Part shown: positions 43,885 to 53,900 of the stretch, piece by piece | Position numbering within the stretch: the stretch's first letter is position 1 | How the letters are laid out: every line of letters begins with the position of its first letter | DNA from: an uncultured Butyricimonas sp. | Lineage (GTDB): Bacteria; Bacteroidota; Bacteroidia; Bacteroidales; Marinifilaceae | Reading direction: 5' to 3' | Length of the DNA: 54,553 nucleotides | NCBI GenBank assembly: GCA_944320555.1 | Contig: CALUHX010000015.1 | Span: forward strand, 1-54,553 | Translations under genes and position numbers: made by a program | The notes under the pieces: model-generated | Seen by the model: only the letters and a program-made list of their open reading frames with translations | Told to the model about the DNA's origin: nothing | Databases searched by the model: none

Positions 43885-45638
43885 TACTCCAAATTAAAAC
43901 TTCCGATATTAAATATTTCCTGCTCAGGCAGCGGCGTGTGCTCGTCCAGCATCCGCGGCTGCCATGTCCTCACGTGAATCTTTGGGGCCGTCTCGTCCCG
44001 AAAGTCCCATAACAAAAACAAATACCCCTCGTCGGAATAAATGTCCGACGTGTAACGCTGCTTCACGGACACTCCGTAGATGCCTTCCCGTGTAGGATGC
44101 CGTCTGATGGAAAAATCCGTAAATTCCACGTTTATAGCCTTGTTGCGGTTGAAGATTTCCCTCAATCGGTCAAGATACTCCCGCTTCGTCCGCACATTAT
44201 AATTCACTTTCTCCGTGGACAGATAATGCCGCTCATCGTCCGATGCCTCCCTCACCACATTGCCCACGATAATCAAAGCCCGCTCGCTGAACAACTGCTC
44301 AAGGAAGTCAATGTCCTTCGTCACGTACGACATGCGGAAATGCTCCATGTAATTCAGAATCACCCGCCGGCTTTCCGCATCTTTCTCCTCCAGTCCTCCG
44401 TTCCACACCCGTTTGGCTTCCTGATAAAAAGGATTGTCCTCGTCTATCCTTGCCTGAAGCAAACGAGGCCTGGGTTTCGCCTTTTTCTTCACTTCCTGCG
44501 GCGCGACGGTGTCCGGCAACGGCTTTTCCTCCATCTCCCGCACGGCAAACACCTCGGGATTGTGCCTGTCCACCAGGAAATCCCATGCCAACGCCGCATA
44601 TTCCTTCTCCTCCAGCTCCCGCCCGTTTCCGTCAAGCAACACGCACACACTATCCCTCACGCCCACGACACAACCATCCCCTCCCGCAATCCCGTCATAT
44701 TTGAATCCGCTCAACGGTTTACCTTGCAACGTGAACACACCCCATTTCCCGTCCGACTGCAAAGCCACCCGGTCGTTCCCTATCATTTTTCCGTCCTCGT
44801 AAACGGCCGGCACAAACACGCCTCCCTTCTTGTCCATCAATCCCACCCCCTTGTCCGTCCAAAACAACGCGACTCCCGAACGATAGGGCGCCACCAACTT
44901 CACTGTCTGCGGAAAACAAACAGCCACTTCTCCCCGCTCGTTCAACGCCCCGCTGTAGCCCTGCCTTGAATTGCGGAACAAAAGATATCCGTCGGAAAAG
45001 AACTCATTCAACCGGCAATCTTGCAAGGTCACCGCAAAACGAGGGTTCCCCTCCCGGTCAATCACCCGAAACGCCAAACGTCCTTCCTTGTCCGCCTCCC
45101 CGACAAGGGCAAGGCCCTCAGAAAAATCACACGCGTAATCATACTCCGGAGGAATCACCACCCGCCCCTCCGTGTCCACATAACCATACTTGCCGCTTGA
45201 CGTGTAAATCAAAGCCCGTCCCTCGCGGAAATTGTGCGCCACCAGCAACTGGCTCCCCAAATAACTGTCCAACACGGCCACTCTCCGCCCATGCCTGTCT
45301 ATCACTTCAAGAGGCGCACCTTTCTCCCTTTGGGCAACCGCCACATCTTCAAAGAAGTGGCCTAACGCCACATACTTTTCCTCCGACACCGGCCCTACCT
45401 CCTCCCCGATTCCAAACAACCTCCACTTGCCCGACGTGTCCGGAACCGCAAACCGCCGGTTCACCACGGGTGACGGTTTCTCCTCAAACACATTCGAACA
45501 TATCACCGTTCCGTCCCCCTCCACCATTCCCCACAATTTCTCGTCCGCCCCACAAAAAGGCACGCCCTCCACTCCCGCCTGTTTCCCTTGGCAAGCCGCC
45601 AACAACAATACTACCAAACTACCAATAACGACTCTCAT
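43884..45638 (-). CDS. WG-repeat lipoprotein with NTF2-like C-terminal domain
   Basis: A 584-residue lipoprotein (LLLAACQGK, Cys16). Residues about 30-370 contain WG-type beta repeats (GKYGYVDTEGRVVIPPEYDY, GKWGVFTLQGKPLSGFKYDG and degenerate units), followed by a Pro/Lys-rich linker. A C-terminal domain (from about NYMEHFRMSYVTKDIDFLEQ to WQPRML) resembles SnoaL/NTF2-like folds. WG repeats form beta structures of unknown binding role at the cell surface. The gene starts 30 bases after the fimbrillin-like lipoprotein gene and overlaps the next by one base. Confidence 0.75.
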   Translation of the reverse strand: MRVVIGSLVVLLLAACQGKQAGVEGVPFCGADEKLWGMVEGDGTVICSNVFEEKPSPVVNRRFAVPDTSGKWRLFGIGEEVGPVSEEKYVALGHFFEDVAVAQREKGAPLEVIDRHGRRVAVLDSYLGSQLLVAHNFREGRALIYTSSGKYGYVDTEGRVVIPPEYDYACDFSEGLALVGEADKEGRLAFRVIDREGNPRFAVTLQDCRLNEFFSDGYLLFRNSRQGYSGALNERGEVAVCFPQTVKLVAPYRSGVALFWTDKGVGLMDKKGGVFVPAVYEDGKMIGNDRVALQSDGKWGVFTLQGKPLSGFKYDGIAGGDGCVVGVRDSVCVLLDGNGRELEEKEYAALAWDFLVDRHNPEVFAVREMEEKPLPDTVAPQEVKKKAKPRPRLLQARIDEDNPFYQEAKRVWNGGLEEKDAESRRVILNYMEHFRMSYVTKDIDFLEQLFSERALIIVGNVVREASDDERHYLSTEKVNYNVRTKREYLDRLREIFNRNKAINVEFTDFSIRRHPTREGIYGVSVKQRYTSDIYSDEGYLFLLWDFRDETAPKIHVRTWQPRMLDEHTPLPEQEIFNIGSFNLE

Positions 45639-45668
45639 ATCTAACCGGACATTTAGATTTGTTACTCC

Positions 45669-46541
45669 TTAATTCCACCCCTCAATCTCTCCTCCTATCT
45701 CTATTTTAGTCTGTTCCGGATTGCTCGACATGTAAACGGTCAAGGTATGCTCCACGCCGGACCGGAACACAAAACGGGTCTCATACATGTACGACACGCC
45801 GTCCGCTATCACTTCCACCAACGGCCGATTGTAATCCAACCGCTGCGGCACCACAATCGCCTCGTACAACCCGTCACCAGCCTTCCGGGCCGTGATGATT
45901 TCCTGTCCCCCATAGGGATACTTCGTCACCACTCCCGCCTCCAGATCCACAGTCGCCTCCGTCACCGTTCCATGCACCCGCACCACGGCGTCCCGAGGAA
46001 TCTCGCCCTCATAATCCTCCGTCGGCACCAACCGCACCACCAGTTTGCTCATCCGATGGGCGAAACGCAGTTCCACCGCCCCGTCTTCAGCCCGGACATT
46101 TTCCCGGACCGCCCACAAGAAATCGCTGGCCTCATATCCGCCCGGCCCGCCATCCGTCCCCTCCGCCGACTGGTCAAGCCGCACGGCGAAACGCAAATCC
46201 TCCACGCTTTCCACCCGTTCTTGGTACGGGTAATACCCCACCACATCGTACGTTCCCTCTTCCCAATACAACGTGCGTCTTGGTGTCCACTCGTTCCCCT
46301 CAAACGCCACCGCCTCATTGTTCACCGTGTTTCCGGACACCTCCAGCGGTTTCTCCTCCTCCTTCACGAACACCCCCACGCAATCGCCCTCCTCGAAAGA
46401 TGTCTCCGTCACCCGCGACACGCCCGGATAAGCGATTTCAAACCGCATCTCCGGCCCCTCCTTTCCACCTTCCTCCACACATCCTCCCAACGTCAAGATT
46501 CCCGCCGCCATCATGGCCAATATTCTATTCGTCATTTCCAT
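45669..46541 (-). CDS. fimbrillin-like (Mfa_like_1) lipoprotein, cassette 2
   Basis: A 290-residue lipoprotein (LTLGGCVEEG, Cys21). The body is a fimbrillin-family domain: SRVTETSFEEGDCVGVFV, YYPY, YEASDFLWA and LRFAHRMSKLVVRL segments, ending KIEIGGEIEGWN. In Bacteroidales such proteins are exported as lipoproteins and, after cleavage of the N-terminal strand, polymerise into fibres or tips. It follows the M64 peptidase gene by 12 bases and is a paralogue of the protein encoded at 50069-50968. An ATG two codons in is also possible. Confidence 0.82.
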   Translation of the reverse strand: MEMTNRILAMMAAGILTLGGCVEEGGKEGPEMRFEIAYPGVSRVTETSFEEGDCVGVFVKEEEKPLEVSGNTVNNEAVAFEGNEWTPRRTLYWEEGTYDVVGYYPYQERVESVEDLRFAVRLDQSAEGTDGGPGGYEASDFLWAVRENVRAEDGAVELRFAHRMSKLVVRLVPTEDYEGEIPRDAVVRVHGTVTEATVDLEAGVVTKYPYGGQEIITARKAGDGLYEAIVVPQRLDYNRPLVEVIADGVSYMYETRFVFRSGVEHTLTVYMSSNPEQTKIEIGGEIEGWN

Positions 46542-46553
46542 ATTTACTCCTTT

Positions 46554-49500
46554 CTATCGACTGATGTTTGGTTTACCTCCATGTACCTCCACCGCACGGC
46601 GCTCCCCGTCCTTCGTTCCATTCCTCGTCGCCACCCGACTTGCCGCCTCCGTTTTATCTTTCCTGTCCTTGGCAGCGAAAGCCTCATATGAATAAACCTC
46701 CCCCGCATACTCCATTATCCGTTTCACAATGGCTTCCCGACTCGCCGCATTGAAATAAGGAACCCCGTCGTTCATGCAACTGTTCTGCTCCGAACGGTAC
46801 ACTCCCCGCATGTGCCCGACCGCCCCTTCGTAAATGTCCACCGTCCCGTTGTAACGGCTGTCCTCCAGCAAATGAGCCCACGGCACTTCGTGCGTTTTCC
46901 CCGACAAGGAAACATTGGCATACCAGCCCCGTTCCTGCATCCGCCTGATCTCGTCCGCATGCGGGCAACAAGCGCAATTACAGAACTCCATGAATCCGCC
47001 ATGCCATATCGTTTCGTCAGCCAGTTTTCCGAACGCATGTCCTCCCGCCTCGTGCCACACCGCACTTCTCGTTTCCTCCGAACCGTCCGCTCCGCTCGCC
47101 GGACAATAAGCTATCCCCGAGCCGTCCTCCCACAATTCCGTTCTCCCCTCATAATCCGCCGTATTCGGCACCAGCACCACCAAAGTTTGCGCCAGCCCCT
47201 CCCGTTCCACTTTCGGAATCTCAGCCACATACCCGAACAAGGCGTTGCTCTCGCAACGCAATCCTGTTCCCGAAACATACCTTGTCCCGAACTTGGTATC
47301 CACCGACGTGTTCTCCGCCCCTATTCCCGACTCCGGCGACACCGCCACCCGCGCATACACGTCGAAATACTCCCGATAAGAGCGGTAAGGCTCCAACTCA
47401 AAGAAAGCTTCCACCTGCGCATTCATCACCTCCATATATTCCCCCGAAGCGATTTCCTCCGCAGAGAATCCGTCACCCACGAACACGGCCACCACTCCGT
47501 CTCCCGTCGAGTGCTCTTGCAACACCAGCGTCTCGTCCTCCGCCAGCGAACAGCCATACTGCGCCACTCGGCAACGAGCCGTGTAATCCGTCCCTTTCAG
47601 CCGGAAGACCACCTCTCCTTCCCGCACACCCTCGCCCGCCATCCCGGACACGGTCAGCGCCAAATCCGCCCGCCCTTCCCCGCTCATCTCCGACAACGAG
47701 CACCAGTCAGGGATTTCCGCCACTTCCCACTCTCCCTCCGCGCGTATCGTCAACTCCCGCGCGCTCTCCCTATTCAGTGTCTCCACCTCTATCGGCGAAC
47801 ACTCCAATTCCCGATAGGCCGTCACCCGCTTAAAGGCGCTCCAACCTTGGGCTATCCTGTACTGTTCTATCGCCGTCTCCGGCACCTCCAGCACCACGTT
47901 GTCCGTCGGCACCTCGGCAAACGCCCCCGCCAACACCAACGGGGGTATCGTCCCCTTGCACACCAGACGGGTCAAATAAACACACCCCATAAACGCACCT
48001 TCCCCGTCGTCGAACGAGGACAGGATGCTCTCCAGATTCTCCGGGAAAACCACTTCTTCCAGCCGCGTGTAGGCAAACGCCGCTGCGCCTATGCTCCTCA
48101 CCCCGTCGGAGACAACCAATCGTCCAGACAAGTCGTTATTATACCCGAACGCCCTGTCGCCTATCGCCGACACCCGCTCGGGCAGCGCCAGCGTCCCTGA
48201 AAACGTGTTGTCATAAAACGCCGACTCCGAGATGACCTCCAAATCCTCCGGCAACCGCAACTCTCCTCTGAAGCGATTGGACATAAACGCCGACGGGCCA
48301 ATGCTCCGGATTCCATCGTGCAAGGTCAGTTGCCCGTCGAACCCGCACACCGCAAATGTCCCTCCCCTCACTTCCGTCACCCCCTGCGGGACACGCAGAC
48401 TGCCCGACAACCGCTTGCAACCATAAAAAGCATAATCCCCCAAATCCGTCAACTCCTCCGGCAACACCAACGGACCGTACAAGTAAGCGCACCCGGAAAA
48501 AGCCGACCGCCCGATATATTTCAACTTGTCCGGCAATTTCAACTCCGACACGAACCGGCATTCCAGAAAAGCCCCGTCCTCTATCCGTTCCAGCGTCGAA
48601 GGCAGCGACAGCATGCCGTTGAACGCCTCGCAACTGTGAAACGCCGCATTGCCGATTTCCGTCACTCCCTCCGGAATCACCAGCGATCCCGTCAGTGAAG
48701 TGCAAGAGGCGAACGCGTTCTGCTCTATCTTTTTCAACTGCGACGGCAACTCCAGGTAACGCAACGAATATTTCGACATGAGCGCGTCTCCCGGAATCTT
48801 GTCGTCCTCGTAAAGCCTCCCCAACTCGTCCCTTCCTCCGACAGGCCACGCCACGATTCTCACTTCCGCCAAATTCAAGGCCTCCAGGCTCGCCATGGAA
48901 TCCCGCATGAAATAAAAATCCTCCCCTCCGATTTCCCCCGTCAACTTTAAGTTTTTCACCGCCTTCGGGGATTGCCCCGTCGCCAGCACGCATTCCCTCA
49001 GTCGCCCGGCCTCGCAGTCCACGATGATGTACTCTCTTGCCGTGGCGTCGTGCGACACGGGATCCCGCTCCCAAGCGGCCACCGACTCTCCAATTAAAAC
49101 AAACTCGTATTCTCCTTCCGCCTCTTTCTTATTCACTTGTATCGTGAAGTTGTGCATCTTCCCGGGCGTATAAGTGAAATGCGTCTTCCGCGCGAACGAA
49201 TAAACCGTCCCGCCCGCCGTAATGCGGAACAACTCCGTTCCGGACTCCATTTCCTGCGGCACCACGATTGCCCAGAACTCTCCCTCCCGCTCAAACGGGA
49301 CTATTCCCGTTTCCGCCACCTCACCCCGGACCGTCACCACCCCCGTGCGCAAGTCGATTACCGACTCCCGCCGGGTGTTCGTCACCAGCACCTGCTTCTC
49401 CAAACCGGCCCACTCACCCTCACCGAACCCCTCTCCCTCTTCCAGCATCACCCGAGCCAGCGCCATCCGGTGGCGAAACGCCAACCGAATCACCTGCTCG

Positions 49501-49994
49501 TCCTGCGTCGCCTTCTCCGCCTTCGCCCATAAAAAATCGCTCGCCTCATATCCGCCCATGCGTCCGTTCTCCCCTGCGCCCGACTGGTCACGCCGCACGG
49601 CGAACTCGTACGTCGTCACGTCCTCCGGCTCTCCATAAGGATAATACCCGTACACGTCCACCGGTGTCTCCTTGTCTTTCCAATAAATGTCATACGCGCC
49701 GCTCCACCGGTTCGCCGCCTCATCATACACAAACCGCGCGTTCGTCGCCCGATTGCCGGCCGACAATAGCTCCCCGGCATTTTCACCCTCATAATCCACG
49801 ATATACACCCCGATCACATCCCCGTCGCAAAAACCTCCGTCATCCACCCTCGACTTCCCATCCTGCACAATCGTCCCCGACAATGCGATAACCTGTCCTT
49901 CCCCTCCTCCATATCCCTCCAGCCTCTCCTCCCCGCATCCCCACAAACAAAGTATCCCCGCAAGCAGTTTCCACATATAATTCATTCTTTTCAT
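46554..49994 (-). CDS. M64 metallopeptidase lipoprotein with fimbrillin-like and LRR modules, cassette 2
   Basis: An 1146-residue lipoprotein (LCLWGCGEER, Cys20). Domains in order are: a fimbrillin-like module (about 35-300, with SRVDDGGFCDGDVIGVYIV, GYEASDFLWAKAE and FRHRMALARVML), BspA-type LRR repeats (about 345-740), a BACON-like domain (about 750-845) and an M64 (IgA peptidase) domain from about 850. The zinc site reads HEAGGHAFGKLADE with His981 and His986, then Asp993, and a Met-turn-like NSCMND lies further on. A secreted endopeptidase acting at the cell surface is likely. Paralogue of the gene at 50995-54471. Confidence 0.88.
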   Translation of the reverse strand: MKRMNYMWKLLAGILCLWGCGEERLEGYGGGEGQVIALSGTIVQDGKSRVDDGGFCDGDVIGVYIVDYEGENAGELLSAGNRATNARFVYDEAANRWSGAYDIYWKDKETPVDVYGYYPYGEPEDVTTYEFAVRRDQSGAGENGRMGGYEASDFLWAKAEKATQDEQVIRLAFRHRMALARVMLEEGEGFGEGEWAGLEKQVLVTNTRRESVIDLRTGVVTVRGEVAETGIVPFEREGEFWAIVVPQEMESGTELFRITAGGTVYSFARKTHFTYTPGKMHNFTIQVNKKEAEGEYEFVLIGESVAAWERDPVSHDATAREYIIVDCEAGRLRECVLATGQSPKAVKNLKLTGEIGGEDFYFMRDSMASLEALNLAEVRIVAWPVGGRDELGRLYEDDKIPGDALMSKYSLRYLELPSQLKKIEQNAFASCTSLTGSLVIPEGVTEIGNAAFHSCEAFNGMLSLPSTLERIEDGAFLECRFVSELKLPDKLKYIGRSAFSGCAYLYGPLVLPEELTDLGDYAFYGCKRLSGSLRVPQGVTEVRGGTFAVCGFDGQLTLHDGIRSIGPSAFMSNRFRGELRLPEDLEVISESAFYDNTFSGTLALPERVSAIGDRAFGYNNDLSGRLVVSDGVRSIGAAAFAYTRLEEVVFPENLESILSSFDDGEGAFMGCVYLTRLVCKGTIPPLVLAGAFAEVPTDNVVLEVPETAIEQYRIAQGWSAFKRVTAYRELECSPIEVETLNRESARELTIRAEGEWEVAEIPDWCSLSEMSGEGRADLALTVSGMAGEGVREGEVVFRLKGTDYTARCRVAQYGCSLAEDETLVLQEHSTGDGVVAVFVGDGFSAEEIASGEYMEVMNAQVEAFFELEPYRSYREYFDVYARVAVSPESGIGAENTSVDTKFGTRYVSGTGLRCESNALFGYVAEIPKVEREGLAQTLVVLVPNTADYEGRTELWEDGSGIAYCPASGADGSEETRSAVWHEAGGHAFGKLADETIWHGGFMEFCNCACCPHADEIRRMQERGWYANVSLSGKTHEVPWAHLLEDSRYNGTVDIYEGAVGHMRGVYRSEQNSCMNDGVPYFNAASREAIVKRIMEYAGEVYSYEAFAAKDRKDKTEAASRVATRNGTKDGERRAVEVHGGKPNISR

Positions 49995-50026
49995 GACTCA
50001 AGAATTAAACCATTATCAACCACTCG

Positions 50027-50059
50027 CGAAGATACATCATTTTTTACTTAAATCACAAC
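50027..50059 (-). promoter_or_regulatory. promoter of the second peptidase cassette
   Basis: Minus strand: GTTG (50059-50056), 21 bases, then TATCTTCG (50034-50027). The -7 element is the common TTCG variant. It could let cassette 2 be expressed apart from cassette 1. Confidence 0.55.
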
Positions 50060-50068
50060 CACTCAACA

Positions 50069-50968
50069 TCAATCCCAATCCTCTATCTCTCCTCCGATTT
50101 CAATTTTCACCTGGTCGGGATTCTTCGCCAGCGTGACGTTCACCGTGTGCTGGATGCCCTGCTTGAAGACAAACTTCCGCTCCACCATGTACGACACGCC
50201 TTCCACCACAATCTCGATTAGCGGCACCTGGTTGTCCAGCCGTTGCGGCACCACAATCGCCGCGTACTTTCCCGTCTCCTCCTTCTTCGCCTCGATAGTC
50301 TCCGCCGAGGCGTAAGCGTCCTTCGTCACCAGCCCCACGCTCAGGTCGATGGTCGCCTCCGGCACCGTGTTGTGCACATACACCCGGGCGTCCTCCGGAA
50401 TGTCACCCTCATAATCGTCGCCCGGCACCAGTCTCACCACCAACCGGCTCATCCGGTGGCGGAACGACAACCGCACCGGCTCCTCGCTCGCCGCCACTCC
50501 CCGGCTGTTCGCCCACAGGAAATCGCTCGCCTCGTAGCCGTCCATCCCCGCGTCATCCACCATCGCGTGCTGGTTCCTTGCCACGGAGAAGGGCACGTCG
50601 TCCACCACCCGCAGCTCCCCGTCATAGGGATAATAAGCGAACACGTCAAACTCTCCCTCGTCCCAATACAACGTCCGGGCCGTCGTCCAATCCGCCCCCT
50701 CGCACGTCAGCAACTCATTGTTCAGCCGATTGCCGGAAGCCTCCAACGCCACCCCTGCGTCCGTCATAAACACCCCCGCCCGGTCGCCGTTCTCGAAAGC
50801 GGTGGCCGTCACCCGGGACATCCCCGGGTGCTCCGCCATAAACCGCAGCGGCATCTCGCACGCCTGCAAGGTCTCCCTCTTCGGAGTCCGCTCGTCCGCC
50901 GCGTCATTGCAACCAGCCATGGCCATCAATGCGGCCACCGCAATTCCAAATATGTTTTTGTATCTCAT
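50069..50968 (-). CDS. fimbrillin-like (Mfa_like_1) lipoprotein, cassette 1
   Basis: A 299-residue lipoprotein when started at MRYKNIFGIAVAALMAMAGC (lipidated Cys20); a more distal ATG at 50998 overlaps the TGA of the preceding peptidase gene (ATGA) and would add ten residues before the signal peptide, so the inner start is favoured. The protein carries the fimbrillin-family segments SRVTATAFENGDRAGVFM, YEASDFLWANS and LSFRHRMSRLVVRLV and ends QVKIEIGGEIEDWD. It is clearly paralogous to the protein at 45669-46541, and both end in the same EIGGEIE motif. Confidence 0.82.
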   Translation of the reverse strand: MRYKNIFGIAVAALMAMAGCNDAADERTPKRETLQACEMPLRFMAEHPGMSRVTATAFENGDRAGVFMTDAGVALEASGNRLNNELLTCEGADWTTARTLYWDEGEFDVFAYYPYDGELRVVDDVPFSVARNQHAMVDDAGMDGYEASDFLWANSRGVAASEEPVRLSFRHRMSRLVVRLVPGDDYEGDIPEDARVYVHNTVPEATIDLSVGLVTKDAYASAETIEAKKEETGKYAAIVVPQRLDNQVPLIEIVVEGVSYMVERKFVFKQGIQHTVNVTLAKNPDQVKIEIGGEIEDWD

Positions 50969-50994
50969 ATTCCAATCTCTTTTACGTTCAACAA

Positions 50995-53900
50995 TCATTT
51001 CAACACGTCAGGCTTTCCCCGGTGAATCTGCGGCGGGAAATGGCTGCTCCCGGCGCTCTTCATCGGCACCCTGTCCGCCGACCTCGATTGGGCCTCCGGC
51101 GTCACGTCCCGCTTGTCGTTCTCCACAAACTTCTCGAAACTGTACTCCTCCCCGGCGTACTCCATAATCCGCTTCACAATGGCCTCCCGGCTGATGGTGC
51201 TGTAATACGGGATGTCGTTGTTCATGCAGCTGTTCGCCTCCGACCGGTACACGCCCCGGTTGTGCATGTATCCGCCCTCGAAGATGTCCACCACGTCGCT
51301 GTACCGCTCGTCGAAAATCAAATGCGCCCAGGGCACCTCGTTCATCTTCCCCGTCAGCGACAGGTTCTCATACCAGCCATTCGCCTTGGCCAAATTAAAC
51401 TCAAAAACGTGTCCACAACAAGTACATCCACAAAAATCAATAAACTCGTTATGATAAATGTACTCGTCGCCCAACTTGCCAAACCCGTGTCCGCCCGCCT
51501 CGTGCTGAATCACGCCCCGGGAATCCAACGGATAGCCGTAGTCGCTCAACGGGCAGAACGCTATCGCCGACCCGTCGTCCCACATTTGGCAGATGCCCCC
51601 GTAGTCCGTCGAGTTCGGGGTCATGACAATCAGCGTCTGGTTTAGATTGCTCTCATCCACCGTCGGCATCCGCATCGCATACTCGAAAATGGCATCGTAA
51701 TCTCCGCGTAATCCCACGCCTCCGGTGTACGTCGTCTCGAACCGCGTGTAGCGAATCGTGTTCACCGTCCCGATTCCGCTCTCCGGCGACACGGCGATGG
51801 CCGTGTACACGTTAAAGTAGTCCCGGTATGTGCGGTAAGGCTCAATGTCAAAGAACCGCTCCATCTGCTCTTGCATGGTCTTCATATACTCGCCAGCCGA
51901 GATATCCGCGGCATTAAACCCGTCGCCCAAGAACACAAGATTGATTCCTTTGCCCCGAGAGGCCGTCTGCAGCGTCACCACCTCGTCCTCGCCGTATGTG
52001 TAGTCGTACTGCGTTACCGAGCATTTCGAGGTATAATCCTTGTCTTTGAGTTTGAAGATAATCTCACCTTCTCTCACCGAGCCGCCTTCGCCTTGCCCTT
52101 TCTGATGGAACGTCAGTGTAAGCTCTGTTTTTTTGCTACCCGTCTCCTGCGAAAGACTTACCCAATCCGGCTTGCTCTGTATCTCCCAATCACCTTCCGC
52201 GTCCAACACCAACGTCCTCGTGCAGCTTGTATTGATTGCCGTCGCCAACGAAGGCCGACAAACCAGCTCCCGATGCGCTGTTATCCGTTTGAAATCACTC
52301 CATCCCGGAGCCGCTTGGTATTGCGTCACATAAGATTCGGGAACTTCTACCGCAAAATTATCTTTGGCTACTCCATTAAATGCGCCAATTTGCACGTATG
52401 GCGGTTCCGTTCCTTTACAAACAATCGAGCTAATTCCATAACAATTAGAGAACGCGCCCCCCACATCTCCATATTCCGCTTGATAACGAATTGTCTCCAA
52501 ACTTTCTGGGAACACAACTCCCTCAATACTACGACATTCAGCAAATGCACCCGCTCCAATACTTTGCACACCTTCTGGAATTTCCAATACCCCCATTAAT
52601 CGCCAATTATAAGCGAAAGCGTTGTCTCCAATCACCGCAATGCCTTCCGGCAATTTTAACTCGCCCGAAAAATCACAACCATTAAATGCGTTATTAGCTA
52701 TAATCACCAAATCTCTTGGCAAGACTAATTCTCCTTTCAATGCCGTTCCTTGAAAAGCTCCCGGTCCAATAGCTGTAATACCATCATGCAAATTCAAATT
52801 ACCATTAAAACCACAATTGCTAAATGCGCCTTCGCCAATCTCTGTTAACGACTGGGGGATAGTTAAGGAACCTGTTAAATTTTTACATCCTCCAAACGCT
52901 CCCGTTCCTACATATTTCAAATTTTCCGGCAAATGCAACTCTCCATAAAACCCATCACAACCGTAAAATGCAAAAATACCTATATATGTCACCTTATTCG
53001 GTATCTTCAATTCTCCGACAAATCCACACTCACGAAAAGCACCCAATGCCAATGATGCCCCTCCGCCTCCTATATATTCCAAGGTAGTTGGAAGCGAAAG
53101 ACTACCTGTAAGAGAGAAACAATAACAAAACGCACTTGCCTCTATCCTCGTCACCCCCTCCGGAATCACAAGCGAACCGCTCAAATTTATACATCCGTCA
53201 AAAGCCGCTTGTCCGATTTCTTTTAATCGGTCTGGAAGCACCAAACGCAATAAAGAAGTTTTGTTATGCATACCCAACGATGGAATCCGATCATCCGCAG
53301 GCGTTCCATTATTCTCCCATTCTCCTTTCCGTATCTTCACCTCCTTCAGATTCAAGGCCTGCAACCGCTCCATGGAATCCCTCATGAAATAGAAATCCTC
53401 ACAATTGATTTCCCCCGTAATCTTCAAATTCTGCAACACCCGGAAATCCTTATTGGCCGCCATGATGCACTCCCGCAGCTTCCCGGCCTCCGACTCGATG
53501 ACCACGTACACCCGCGTCGAGGCCTCGTGCGAGGCGAGGTCGTTCTCCCACGCCGTCACCGACTCGCCAATCAGCTTAAACTCGAACTCTCCCGTCGCCG
53601 CCTTCTTGTTCACCTGTATCGTGAAATTGTGCATCTTCCCGGCGTAATACGTTATCTCCTCATCCTTCTTGAACTCGTACACCTGCCCGTCCACCGTGAG
53701 GCGGAACAGCTCCGTCCCGGCCGCCATTGTCTGCGGCACCACGATGGCCCGCCAATCGCTGTCGCCCTCGAACGGAATGATCCCCGTCGAAGCCACCTCG
53801 CCTGTCGCCTCCACCGTGCCCGTCGTCAGGTCGACCACCGCCTCCCGCTTCGTGTTCGTCACCAACACCTGCTTCGTCAACCCCGTCCATTCCCCCTCCG

